A stretch of DNA of 64,000 bases, taken from assembly GCA_007695145.1 (NCBI GenBank), contig REEI01000059.1, forward strand, positions 36,438 to 100,437, written 5' to 3'. Shown here piece by piece: positions 9,167-18,052 of the stretch. A program made the translations under genes and the position numbers. A model generated the notes under the pieces. It ran no database searches, was not told the origin of the DNA, and saw nothing but the letters and a program-made list of their open reading frames with translations. The DNA comes from Saprospirales bacterium. Lineage in GTDB: Bacteria; Bacteroidota; Bacteroidia; Chitinophagales; Saprospiraceae. The first letter of the stretch is position 1; each line of letters opens with the position of its first letter.

Positions 9167-9761
9167 AAAAAAATTACATCTCCACCCTCACCATCATTTA
9201 ATTGACCGGTCACAGCGCGAGCGCATGTCAGGCCACCATTCTATGGTAGTTTGGCTTACTGGTCTGTCTGGTTCAGGCAAAAGCACTATTGCAAGCCTTG
9301 TGGAGCAAATGCTTTTCGCGAAGAGGAGGAGAACCTATTTATTGGATGGTGATAATATCCGCTCAGGGCTCAATTCAGATCTGGATTTTTCAGAAAAAGG
9401 TAGAAATGAAAACATCCGGAGAATAGCAGAAGTTTCAAAACTATTCACAGATGCCGGAATTATTGTCCTCACGGCCTTTGTTTCACCATTTATTGAAGAC
9501 CGCAAAAAAGCGAGGGAAATAATTGGAGAAGATGACTTTTTAGAAATCTACATTGAAGCATCGCTGACCAAATGCGAAGAAAGGGATGTAAAAGGGCTTT
9601 ACAAAAAGGCAAGAGCAGGTATCATAAGTGATTTCACTGGAATCCAATCACCGTATGAGGCTCCGGAAAATCCAGATTTACGGCTGAACACTGAAAGGGA
9701 AACTGCCTTGATTTGCGCAGAAAGATTAGTTCATTTGATAGAAGAAAAAATAAGCTCGTGA
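9159..9761 (+). CDS. cysC: CysC, adenylylsulfate kinase
   Basis: CysC phosphorylates APS to PAPS with ATP. The 200-residue protein has the P-loop GLSGSGKS at about residues 35-42, the substrate segment LLDGDNIRSGLN and DLDFSEKGRNENIRR, AFVSPFIEDR, and DFTGIQSPYEAPENPDL near the end, all highly conserved in APS kinases. The ATG at 9159 overlaps the end of the permease gene (ATGTCTGA) and gives a family-typical start; an upstream ATG at 9129 would add ten unlikely residues. The His-rich N-terminus (HLHPHHHL) is unusual but seen in related proteins. Confidence 0.93.
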   Translation: MSEKKLHLHPHHHLIDRSQRERMSGHHSMVVWLTGLSGSGKSTIASLVEQMLFAKRRRTYLLDGDNIRSGLNSDLDFSEKGRNENIRRIAEVSKLFTDAGIIVLTAFVSPFIEDRKKAREIIGEDDFLEIYIEASLTKCEERDVKGLYKKARAGIISDFTGIQSPYEAPENPDLRLNTERETALICAERLVHLIEEKISS

Positions 9762-9848
9762 ATCGAATCCCAATACAATTTCAATATTACTCGATAAAAA
9801 TTTCTGGATTTTTGGCGGTCCACCTATAGAAAAATTGATAGAATTTAT

Positions 9849-10751
9849 ATGAAGTACAGTTTAAAACACCTTGAAGAATTAGAGGCTGAGGCAATTTATG
9901 TTTTGAGGGAAGTCTATGCCCAATTTGAAAACCCTGTAATACTATTTTCAGGAGGGAAGGATTCCATTACTATTACTCACCTGGCCAAAAAGGCTTTTTT
10001 TCCCGCCAGGATTCCATTTGCACTACTCCATGTAGATACAGGCCACAACTTTCCGGAAACAATTGAATTCAGAGATCAATTGGTTGAATCACTCGGGGTA
10101 AGGTTAATTGTAGGCTCAGTGCAACAATCAATAGACGAAGGCCGGGTGCTTGAAGAACAAGGATTAAATGCAAGTCGAAATATGCTGCAGACGACTACCC
10201 TACTGGATGCAATAGAAGAACATCAAATTGACTGCGCTATTGGGGGAGGCAGACGAGATGAGGAAAAAGCGAGAGCAAAGGAACGCTTTTTTTCGCACCG
10301 AGATGAATTTGGTCAATGGGATCCAAAAAATCAAAGACCAGAACTCTGGAACCTATTCAATGGAAAAAAGAACATGGGAGAACACTTTAGGGTATTCCCA
10401 ATTTCAAACTGGACCGAAATGGATGTCTGGCAATATATAACAGACCAGGAAATACAAATTCCATCCATATACTTCGCTCATGAGAGAAAAGTAGTGAAAA
10501 GGCAAAATTCATGGCTGCCATTCTCCGACTTCCTTCAAATCAGACCCGGAGAGGAAGTCCTAATTAAAACTGTCCGATTTAGAACCCTGGGAGACATTAC
10601 TATTACTGGAGGCATTGAGTCAGATGCAACCACCCTTGAACAAGTAGTGGCCGAAGTAGCCGCCGCCCGGGAAACCGAAAGAGGCAATCGGGCTGACGAC
10701 AAGAGATCCGAAACGGCTATGGAAGACAGGAAAAAGGAGGGCTATTTCTAA
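9849..10751 (+). CDS. cysD: CysD, sulfate adenylyltransferase small subunit
   Basis: CysD is the catalytic subunit of ATP sulfurylase, which makes APS from sulfate and ATP together with the GTPase CysN. The PP-loop SGGKDS lies at residues 34-39, followed by HVDTGHNFPETIEFRD, GGGRRDEEKARAKER and FPISNWTEMDVWQYI, which define the family. The C-terminus ends in the usual SERxGRxxDxxxxxxMExKKxxGYF-like tail (here SETAMEDRKKEGYF). Length of 300 residues is standard. An 87-base gap separates it from cysC and 42 bases from cysN. Confidence 0.95.
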   Translation: MKYSLKHLEELEAEAIYVLREVYAQFENPVILFSGGKDSITITHLAKKAFFPARIPFALLHVDTGHNFPETIEFRDQLVESLGVRLIVGSVQQSIDEGRVLEEQGLNASRNMLQTTTLLDAIEEHQIDCAIGGGRRDEEKARAKERFFSHRDEFGQWDPKNQRPELWNLFNGKKNMGEHFRVFPISNWTEMDVWQYITDQEIQIPSIYFAHERKVVKRQNSWLPFSDFLQIRPGEEVLIKTVRFRTLGDITITGGIESDATTLEQVVAEVAAARETERGNRADDKRSETAMEDRKKEGYF

Positions 10752-10793
10752 GCTCCCAACAATCAAACAAACTATTTAGACTAATCTTTTACA

Positions 10794-12053
10794 ATGAGTG
10801 ATCAACAGGAAACAGAACTACTGCGATTTACTACAGCTGGGAGTGTGGATGATGGTAAATCCACCCTTATAGGACGTTTACTATACGATTCCAAATCTAT
10901 CTTTGAAGATCAATTAGAGGCGGTAAGGCTTTCAAGCAGTAAAAAGGGCCTGGAGCATGTAGAATTGGCTTTGCTGACCGATGGGCTCCGAGATGAGCGA
11001 GAACAAGGCATCACCATTGACGTGGCCTACCGATATTTCGCTACTCCGAAACGAAAATTCATCATCGCGGATACTCCAGGGCATATCCAGTACACCAGGA
11101 ATATGGTAACTGGTGCCAGTACAGCTAATTTGGCCCTGATATTGGTAGATGCAAGACATGGAGTGATAGAGCAAACCTGTCGACACTCCATTATTGCCTC
11201 ACTTTTGCAAATTCCACACCTGGTTCTCTGTGTAAATAAAATGGACCTGGTAGATTACTCAGAGGAGGCCTACAACCAAGTGGTAAAGAAATTCAGGTCT
11301 TTTGCGTCTAAACTCGACATCAAAGACTTGAGATTTATTCCCATCAGTGCACTTCACGGTGACAATGTGGTCAGCAAGTCTGAAAAAATGCCCTGGTATG
11401 AAGGTCCTTCTCTACTCTACACCCTTGAAACCATCCATATAGGTTCTGATCAAAATTTTATTGACTGTCGCTTTCCGGTCCAAACGGTAATCAGACCTCA
11501 TTCATCAGATTATCCCGATTACAGAGCATATGCGGGAAGGGTTGCCGGCGGAATTTTTAAACCCGGGGATGAGGTTATGGTACTTCCCTCAGGCTTTCAA
11601 TCCAAGATACAATCAATCGACACCTACAATGGCCCCATAACCGAAGCTTTCCCACCCATGTCTGTTGCAATTCGCCTCGAAGACGATATTGATGTAAGCA
11701 GGGGCGATATGATAGTAAGGATCAATAATAAACCTGAACCCACACAGGATATTGACTTCATGATGTGTTGGCTACACCATCATCCACCGAGATCAAGAGC
11801 CAAATACCTTGTACGCCACACAACCAACGAGGTAAGAGCCATCATAAAGGAGGTTCAGTACAAAATGGACATCAGTACACTTCACAGAAATACAGACGAT
11901 AAAATCATAAGTATGAACGATATCGCCAGGGTAAGAATGAGAACAACTCACCCACTTTTGGTAGACTCCTATCGGAAAAACCGGAATACAGGTTCAATTA
12001 TTCTAATTGATGAAGTAACCAACGAAACCGTAGCTGCAGGGATGATCATCTAA
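10794..12053 (+). CDS. cysN: CysN, sulfate adenylyltransferase GTPase subunit
   Basis: CysN is an EF-Tu-like GTPase that couples GTP hydrolysis to APS synthesis by CysD. The GTP-binding motifs are GSVDDGKST (16-24), DTPGH (93-97) and NKMD (148-151), followed by EF-Tu domain II and III-like beta barrels. At 419 residues it is at the short end for the family and carries no fused CysC kinase domain, consistent with the separate cysC gene. It is the last gene of the cluster; a long non-coding region follows. Confidence 0.95.
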   Translation: MSDQQETELLRFTTAGSVDDGKSTLIGRLLYDSKSIFEDQLEAVRLSSSKKGLEHVELALLTDGLRDEREQGITIDVAYRYFATPKRKFIIADTPGHIQYTRNMVTGASTANLALILVDARHGVIEQTCRHSIIASLLQIPHLVLCVNKMDLVDYSEEAYNQVVKKFRSFASKLDIKDLRFIPISALHGDNVVSKSEKMPWYEGPSLLYTLETIHIGSDQNFIDCRFPVQTVIRPHSSDYPDYRAYAGRVAGGIFKPGDEVMVLPSGFQSKIQSIDTYNGPITEAFPPMSVAIRLEDDIDVSRGDMIVRINNKPEPTQDIDFMMCWLHHHPPRSRAKYLVRHTTNEVRAIIKEVQYKMDISTLHRNTDDKIISMNDIARVRMRTTHPLLVDSYRKNRNTGSIILIDEVTNETVAAGMII

Positions 12054-12464
12054 TTAAATCAGCCCGTGAGGATAGGAGTTCCCCCACCCTACCAAATACT
12101 ATCGATCAGAACCCTAAATTAAACATCTGCAATCAACTGATGCAGTACGATCTAAAGAAGTAGCGGATCTAAAGATTGAATTGGGGAATTTTCAGCTACA
12201 ATTCTCAATTGGAAGAATGCAATAAACATGCTGCCCAATGATGGAATTTAAAAAGTTGCCAATAAAAGGTGTCCATTTTGTTGCAGTGTATAAAGCAAAA
12301 AGGGGGGTCTCTGGTTCAAATGCAGGCGTTTGAAGGGAAAACTATAATTCTGCTTTAGACCAGAGCCCCCTGCGGGTCATGCTTTCAGCCCGCATTAGAC
12401 TATAAACCAATTTACCACAATTTGAAGCCTATTCTTATAATACCCTTTGTATTGATTGAGGTTT
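12054..12464. other. convergent intergenic region with structured segment, 411 bases
   Basis: Gap between the ends of cysN (plus) and the lipoprotein gene (minus). Bases 12123-12229 stay open in one plus-strand frame and read SKEVADLKIELGNFQLQF, which could be a fragment of a decayed gene but is too short to identify. Bases 12301-12394 hold two adjacent inverted repeats, listed separately. No tRNA or recognised RNA family is seen. Confidence 0.5.
12301..12394 (-). terminator. large hairpin pair, probable terminator for the minus-strand lipoprotein gene
   Basis: An imperfect stem pairs 12301-12325 with 12350-12371 (core CTCTGGT with ACCAGAG and five or six G with five C). A second, perfect six-base stem TGCGGG/CCCGCA lies at 12371-12376 and 12389-12394. 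On the minus strand the long stem is followed by TTTTTGCTTT, as expected for intrinsic termination of the gene ending at 12465. The size and double structure also fit a small structured RNA. Confidence 0.5.
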
Positions 12465-14273
12465 TTAATCAAAGTGAAATCGGAATTCAAATAACCCTAT
12501 CAATTCCGATCCGGTAGTTTTATCTCTCATGTGAAATACATTGGCCTCAAACTCAATATCTCCCCCGGTATAAGTGCTTAAATCCTCAAAATTGAATGAA
12601 ATCTCAGCATCCGCCCAATCAATATCCGTTTGAGAACACTTCAGATCGATTACCTCTTTTACAATTTGCACTGGAATTTGGAAATCTATATCCAAATCAA
12701 GGAGGAAGCAGTCACTATCCGCTCCAAATGCCACTCGGGTAACTTCAAAATTCTGGTCAATCGAAATATTAACGAAAATTCCATCATCAGGATTTTCAAG
12801 GAATAGGGAATCCCTTTCAACTAATTCCCCGGTATCGTTATCAAATAGTTGGAACTTTAGGTCTACCCTTAATCTTGGGTCGAAACATCCAAAAACATCA
12901 TTTACTATCGGAATAGATGCTCCGAGATTCACCTTTCGAGCTTTCGAGATTTTGTTTCCATCAATATCTATGATTTCGAAATCTGCCGTCTGCCAGCCAC
13001 TGCAAACACTGAAAAAATATTGCTGTATATCTGGGGAGAATTCTCTTAGAAGGGTATTCCCGTTATTCAGTTCTAGCTTGATTATTCCATAACCAGGCAT
13101 ATCCTGAGGCCTGCAAAATCCGAAATCTAGAAATATATCTTTTCCCGGGGCTGCAGAAGTGGTAGTAATGGCGCCAAGATTTTCATTGGAGTGGAAAGTC
13201 CCGAGATTTTTGCTCAATAACAAACTTCCGCACAAGTCCCTAATTTCCATTTCTATTGGAAATCCAGAGGGTAGCCCTCCGGCTTTAAACAAACCCTTGA
13301 AACCGGTTTCTAAATGAAATTCGTACCCAAAAAACTCCGGAGACCTCAAAATAATTTTCCCTTCAGACAATCCCTCCTCAATACCTGGAAATTTCAAATT
13401 TCCTTTAATGTCAATGGGATTGTTGCACAATACAGCTAGAGTCCAATAACCTGGTTCTTTAAGGATAAAGTCAAAATGTGCTCCACTCTGGTCAATATTT
13501 CGCATATTAACCCATTTGTATCCATCTTCGAAATAGCGATAAAGAGACAGTTCTCCAGAGGGAACTGAACTCAATTCGGGTGTGGCAGGGAAGGAAATCT
13601 CAATATCTTCTGATGGTTGGAGTTCATTTCCATAAATATCTGAAAATTTCACCACCAAAACTCCCAACGGATAAATACCGGTTGACTTCCCTCCCTGATT
13701 AAGAGCGGTTCGACCTCCTGATTCAAGTTCAAAAAAGTAATCCTGGCCAGTATGAGTGTGTCTCAAAAATAGATCAACCGGCCCATTGTAGTTTCCAAAT
13801 GAGCCTGGAGGGATAGTCACAGACAATCCTTCAGTAGTCTCTATCTTGGCTCCGTCTGAGGCATGAAACGTCCTCAAGTTTTTCTTGGCAAGGGGTTGAA
13901 TAGTTGTATTGCTAATTTCATTACTTTGAAGATGCACTTCTTTGTAGGCAGTAAAAGCCCCGTCTGCCTTTACCCTGACAACTGCAATCTCCCCTTTGTT
14001 TTTAAACCTTGGAAAAATAAAACTCCCATTTTCTGTAATGTTTATCCTTTTGAGATTGGTAGAGGAGACAATTTCAACTTCGGCATTGCTAAGCGGCTCT
14101 CCATTTTCGGCTATGATCTTTCCCATAAGACCAGACTCAACAATTTCAACCGGGTCCGGGAACCCAGGTTCCTCCCCTTCAGTAAAAGTCTCCTTGATGC
14201 AGGAACTAAAGGTGAGTAGCAGAATTATAAAAATTACTGCTGATTGAAATGAATGCTTAATGCTAGCTCTCAT
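12465..14273 (-). CDS. surface lipoprotein with carboxypeptidase-regulatory-like domain
   Basis: A 602-residue predicted lipoprotein. The N-terminal hydrophobic segment ends in LLLTFSSC, a lipobox with Cys at about residue 25. A short linker leads to a carboxypeptidase-regulatory-like fold (GKIIAENGEPLSNAEVEIV), then a region with TIPPGSFGNYNGPVDLFL that resembles ZU5-like modules, and a long beta-rich C-terminus with four or more Cys residues. No catalytic motif is visible. It is the third gene of a module with an ECF sigma factor and a membrane protein, 65 bases downstream of the latter, and may be the module's outer-surface output or sensor. Function unknown. Confidence 0.75.
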   Translation of the reverse strand: MRASIKHSFQSAVIFIILLLTFSSCIKETFTEGEEPGFPDPVEIVESGLMGKIIAENGEPLSNAEVEIVSSTNLKRINITENGSFIFPRFKNKGEIAVVRVKADGAFTAYKEVHLQSNEISNTTIQPLAKKNLRTFHASDGAKIETTEGLSVTIPPGSFGNYNGPVDLFLRHTHTGQDYFFELESGGRTALNQGGKSTGIYPLGVLVVKFSDIYGNELQPSEDIEISFPATPELSSVPSGELSLYRYFEDGYKWVNMRNIDQSGAHFDFILKEPGYWTLAVLCNNPIDIKGNLKFPGIEEGLSEGKIILRSPEFFGYEFHLETGFKGLFKAGGLPSGFPIEMEIRDLCGSLLLSKNLGTFHSNENLGAITTTSAAPGKDIFLDFGFCRPQDMPGYGIIKLELNNGNTLLREFSPDIQQYFFSVCSGWQTADFEIIDIDGNKISKARKVNLGASIPIVNDVFGCFDPRLRVDLKFQLFDNDTGELVERDSLFLENPDDGIFVNISIDQNFEVTRVAFGADSDCFLLDLDIDFQIPVQIVKEVIDLKCSQTDIDWADAEISFNFEDLSTYTGGDIEFEANVFHMRDKTTGSELIGLFEFRFHFD

Positions 14274-14338
14274 AATTGTTGAATTACATAAGATAAAAAC
14301 CCCGGATTAGAAAAATGTGACAACCATAGCAAAAAAAA

Positions 14339-16018
14339 TTAAAAATTCTTTCTCATAACTACCGAAATTGCAGTTGTATTAAGGCTCTTTTCCAATCCTG
14401 ATTCGTACTCTACTCGATTTTCCAAATCGATCATTTTCTCTCCTCTTATCAGAAGCTCAATTGTCTCGGTGAGACGATAACCCAATACAAGTCCAATAGA
14501 CCATTCAGGAATCAATCCATTTTGATAATCACCATTGGTAATTTCACGGTATCCACTGCTTTCTAATGGCACGTATCCACTGTGACTTCGAACTATATTT
14601 AAGGTCAGACCAGAACTAAGCCCAAAACGAAACTTTCCTACAGGATACAAAAACTCAACCCTCAGAGGAATCCTAATAAAGTGGTGTGTATTGGGGGCAG
14701 TCAACCTACTATTTTGTCGAACAGATGCCAATACAGTGTCGCTTATCCACACAGGACCCGAAGATCCTTCGTGATATAAGTAGGCCTGTTCGTTATAGAG
14801 CATTTTATAGTCAATTCGCGTCTCATCATAATCAAACTTATTGAGAATTCTTCGGTATTCCAAACCAGTACTTATATTGAAATAGTCATTTACCCTCTTT
14901 CCTGCTGAAATTCCGGCTGAAAAACTGAAATAGGGGTTAATGGTTGCATTCCACTTGTCAACAAATCTATCATGAAATCTCGTGTGTGTAAATTGATGCC
15001 TGTTAAATTCCTGTCTATAGTATATATCCAGAAACCATTTACTCTGTTCTTTCACTTCATTAACGACCGTTTTATTAAATTCTGAAATGGGCCTCAATTT
15101 AATGTTTGACAGAGAGAGAAAGCTCATAGCCCTACTTTCGAACCAATCCAGCATTAAAACATCCTTTAAAGGTTCCACAAGCAGCGATTCAGTGATGTTA
15201 CTTTCTCGATTGCTTTTAAATTCAGCCAACCGTTTCTGCCAGCCTACTGGCCTATCCCTGTATTCCTTTAGAAGGCTCAATCCATTTGATTTTGCGAGTA
15301 ATTCCAAATTCCTCAATGGCAAACCAATCACTGCTCCCGTAGGATGGAGTTGGCTGGAAACTTCACCATCAATATTCTCAGGTAATGCAGAGACGTCCTG
15401 AGACTCCTGGCCCATAATCTCAGCTAATTCAGCATATTCATTTACTAAGTCATTACCATTATCCGTATGAGAAGTTCTCTCTAATGCACCAGACTCTTCA
15501 CCTATTGTAAATGAGGGATTTATTGGGGGAATCCCAGCCTGAAGTTCAGTTTGGCTGATAGTTTCTAAATTACTGTATTCCAAACCTCTAACTTCATCTT
15601 CTAAAAGTGAAGAATGGCCATCAATTGTAAGCTGATCAGGTGATTCATGAGTCTGGTAAATCAACCGATCTTGGTCAATTTCAATTTCCTGAACAGTCTG
15701 CTCAGCTCTTTCAGGAGCAGAGATGGTGGATTCAACTTCAGCAGGAATGTATTCTTCCTTCATTGTTATTGGGTCGGCACTGCTGAGTTGGGTTTGATTA
15801 AAATCCTCCTGATAGTGGGAGACTACATAAAAAATGGCACCGATAAGCAAAATGGCTGAACCAGCTGAAGTCCAATACCAAAAAAGAGGAGCTCTTCTTC
15901 GGGTTTGAATATTTTGCCAAATTAAATCTTTTTCATCATCCGACAACCTAAACTGAAAAGCCCTTGCTGCTTTTTTAAAGAGCTGATCAGATTCACCATT
16001 AAAACCGGGCATATTCAT
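14339..16018 (-). CDS. ECF-linked membrane protein with C-terminal beta-barrel-like domain
   Basis: A 559-residue protein of three parts. Residues 1-44 are cytoplasmic-looking and include LSDDEKDLIWQNIQTRRR, as in anti-sigma factors. Residues 45-66 form one strongly hydrophobic helix without a signal-peptidase site. After an acidic linker (about 70-330), residues about 350-559 alternate aromatic and small residues as in outer-membrane beta-barrel (PorT-like) domains and end in Phe (VVMRKNF), the usual barrel terminus. It sits 32 bases downstream of the ECF sigma gene, which suggests it controls that factor. The barrel assignment comes from residue alternation only. Confidence 0.7.
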   Translation of the reverse strand: MNMPGFNGESDQLFKKAARAFQFRLSDDEKDLIWQNIQTRRRAPLFWYWTSAGSAILLIGAIFYVVSHYQEDFNQTQLSSADPITMKEEYIPAEVESTISAPERAEQTVQEIEIDQDRLIYQTHESPDQLTIDGHSSLLEDEVRGLEYSNLETISQTELQAGIPPINPSFTIGEESGALERTSHTDNGNDLVNEYAELAEIMGQESQDVSALPENIDGEVSSQLHPTGAVIGLPLRNLELLAKSNGLSLLKEYRDRPVGWQKRLAEFKSNRESNITESLLVEPLKDVLMLDWFESRAMSFLSLSNIKLRPISEFNKTVVNEVKEQSKWFLDIYYRQEFNRHQFTHTRFHDRFVDKWNATINPYFSFSAGISAGKRVNDYFNISTGLEYRRILNKFDYDETRIDYKMLYNEQAYLYHEGSSGPVWISDTVLASVRQNSRLTAPNTHHFIRIPLRVEFLYPVGKFRFGLSSGLTLNIVRSHSGYVPLESSGYREITNGDYQNGLIPEWSIGLVLGYRLTETIELLIRGEKMIDLENRVEYESGLEKSLNTTAISVVMRKNF

Positions 16019-16050
16019 ATAAATGTATTTTAGCTTTATTTTTAGACAAC

Positions 16051-16596
16051 TTATCCTCCTTTACTGATCTCAATTTTCCGATTGATCAACTTCTGTAATT
16101 TTTTTCTCGCTCGCGACAGATAAGATCGGGTATTAATTTCACTGATGCCGGTAATTTCCATAATCTCTTTATGGGAATAACCCTCTACAACATATAAATT
16201 AAACACAATACGGTGCGATTCGGGTAACTTGCTGAGATGAATCAGCAGGTCATCCTGAAATAGGAACTCGGGTGTTTTTTTAACTCCATTGGAAGAAACT
16301 GAATGAAAGTCATCTGTCAGGAAATATTTTTTGTTTCTCCTCATCCACCTCAAAGCTTCCCGACTAACAATGAGATGCAACCATCCCCAGAACTGTTCTT
16401 CCTCCCGGAATTCAAAGTCATTAATACTTCTAAAAATTCTGATATATGCTTCCTGAAGGACGTCCTTCGATGCATTCATGTCATTGGTGTATCTTAGAGC
16501 AGTTCCCATAAGTATATCTGAAGAGTATTCGAAAAACTCTTTCTGGGCCTTTCTGTTGCCCTTCTTGAGTTCCGGAAATATTGTCTTCAGATCCAC
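16051..16596 (-). CDS. ECF-type RNA polymerase sigma factor
   Basis: A 181-residue sigma-70 family factor of the extracytoplasmic function group. Region 2 includes YTNDMNASKDVLQEAYIRIF and FWGWLHLIVSREALRWMRR; region 4 includes LPESHRIVFNLYVVEGYSHKEIMEI and GISEINTRSYLSRARKKLQ, the helix-turn-helix that contacts the -35 element. Regions 1 and 3 are missing, as expected. It heads a minus-strand module with the membrane protein and lipoprotein genes. ECF factors of this arrangement often activate their own operon. Confidence 0.92.
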   Translation of the reverse strand: MDLKTIFPELKKGNRKAQKEFFEYSSDILMGTALRYTNDMNASKDVLQEAYIRIFRSINDFEFREEEQFWGWLHLIVSREALRWMRRNKKYFLTDDFHSVSSNGVKKTPEFLFQDDLLIHLSKLPESHRIVFNLYVVEGYSHKEIMEITGISEINTRSYLSRARKKLQKLINRKIEISKGG

Positions 16597-16941
16597 AGTT
16601 CTAAGTTGATTTTATCCTTAAAAATAACCGCGGCCGACAAATTATCACCCTCACAGAAACATCATAAGATTTACTCCTGGTGGTGAGCTGATTTTTTCCC
16701 AAAAATTATTGCCCGCAGTATATAACTATAGTACGATTGAACATATATTTAATTCAACCTGCATTACATTAAAAGATTTTATGAGTAAAATGTGACAGTT
16801 GGGTGAAAATTTATTTATGAATAAACAATTTTTGCATTTGCCAATGTGCCACATGGATCGAATAAAAGAATCAAATGAATAAGGTTTTCAATAAAGCTGC
16901 AGAGGATACCTTAAATTATTCAACCAGGCTCTTCTTTGACG
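16597..16941. other. intergenic region, 345 bases
   Basis: AT-rich gap between the start of the ECF sigma gene and the end of the DUF368 gene. It should contain the promoter of the sigma module, but I find no exact TAnnTTTG element facing it. No reading frame, tRNA or strong hairpin is seen. Confidence 0.4.
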
Positions 16942-17910
16942 TCATTTTGCTTTAAATCGCCTTACATCAATCCGGTCTAAAACTAATATCAATACAAAAC
17001 CAAGGATGGCGAAAAGGATGGTCAAACCGATAAAGGGATCACCAGATATGTAGTCTATCGGCAGTTTATTGGTTTCTGCAATTACACGCCAATCGCCGGA
17101 GAGTGGCAAGGTAGACTGAATGACCTCACCGCTTCTGTCCATAAAAAGGTAAGGATCTCTCCATGGCCATATTTTATTGAGGGAACCAATCATGAATCCA
17201 CACAGCAATCCAAAAACAGGTCCTTTGTATTGTTTCAACAGCCATGAGACCACCCTGACAAAGACGAGCAAACCCATCAGAGCACCTACCCCAAAAACAA
17301 TAATAACTACAAGAGATTCAAATTCTCGGGTTTCAATAAAGTTTCGGGTCTCTCCCAGGATAATGGTATACATTCCCATTAAAAGAAGGATAAAACTACC
17401 GGAAATGCCGGGCAAAATTAGTGCGCAAACAGCAATGGATCCTGCGATGAACACGGAGGTGTAAGCGGAAGAACCTTCGGCTGGAGTAATTACAGTAATG
17501 TAATAGGCGACCACTGAACCGGCTATTAGCATTCCAAGGACCTTGTAGTCAATGGAGTCGATTCGCTTCAGAATGTACCAAACCGATGCAGTTATCAATC
17601 CAAAAAAGAAACCCCAAACTACTGGAGGATGGCTTTCAAGTAAACTGGAAATCACCAAGACCCCAATGACCAATCCGGATACCATTCCAATCAGAAGTGA
17701 AATTAAGAATGGCCCATCTACAGAATTCCAGGCTGATTGAATTTGACCATTCACAACGTTTTTGGCCAAAGGCAAATTAAATGCTTTTATGGTCTCAATA
17801 AGCTTTTCATAAATTCCGGTAATAAACGCTATTGTTCCGCCTGATACACCGGGAATAACTTCAGCGATACCTATGGCCATACCGCGGAGAAGATTCGCAA
17901 TTTTTTCCAT
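16942..17910 (-). CDS. DUF368 (PopT-type) undecaprenyl phosphate translocase
   Basis: A 322-residue inner-membrane protein with about eight to ten hydrophobic segments. The N-terminal GMAIGIAEVIPGVSGGTIAF is the signature of the DUF368 family, repeated in a related form as CALILPGISGSFILLLMG in the second half, an internal duplication known for the family. DUF368 proteins (PopT) have been shown in other bacteria to return the lipid carrier undecaprenyl phosphate across the inner membrane. A TATCTTTG element lies 18 bases upstream. The uppP gene at 50.3 kb acts in the same recycling pathway. Confidence 0.88.
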   Translation of the reverse strand: MEKIANLLRGMAIGIAEVIPGVSGGTIAFITGIYEKLIETIKAFNLPLAKNVVNGQIQSAWNSVDGPFLISLLIGMVSGLVIGVLVISSLLESHPPVVWGFFFGLITASVWYILKRIDSIDYKVLGMLIAGSVVAYYITVITPAEGSSAYTSVFIAGSIAVCALILPGISGSFILLLMGMYTIILGETRNFIETREFESLVVIIVFGVGALMGLLVFVRVVSWLLKQYKGPVFGLLCGFMIGSLNKIWPWRDPYLFMDRSGEVIQSTLPLSGDWRVIAETNKLPIDYISGDPFIGLTILFAILGFVLILVLDRIDVRRFKAK

Positions 17911-17928
17911 CGTATAGATTTAAAAAAT

Positions 17929-17936
17929 CAAAGATA
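17929..17936 (-). promoter_or_regulatory. putative -7 promoter element of the DUF368 gene
   Basis: TATCTTTG on the minus strand is an exact TAnnTTTG match, 18 bases upstream of the ATG at 17910. No -33 TTG at the preferred distance is visible. Confidence 0.4.
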
Positions 17937-18052
17937 CAATCATTGCGGAAAAAAGTATATTATATTGATATTCAATATGGTGTCAAAAGATATCGAGAGA
18001 AAATCTTATGCGAGCTGATTTTGAATGAATTTTCCATTCCTGCTGTGAATTA

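Noticed and set aside
12308..12330. tRNA-like T-loop (GGTTCAAATGC)
   Set aside because: No acceptor, D or anticodon stems can be built around it; the bases pair instead in the long hairpin.
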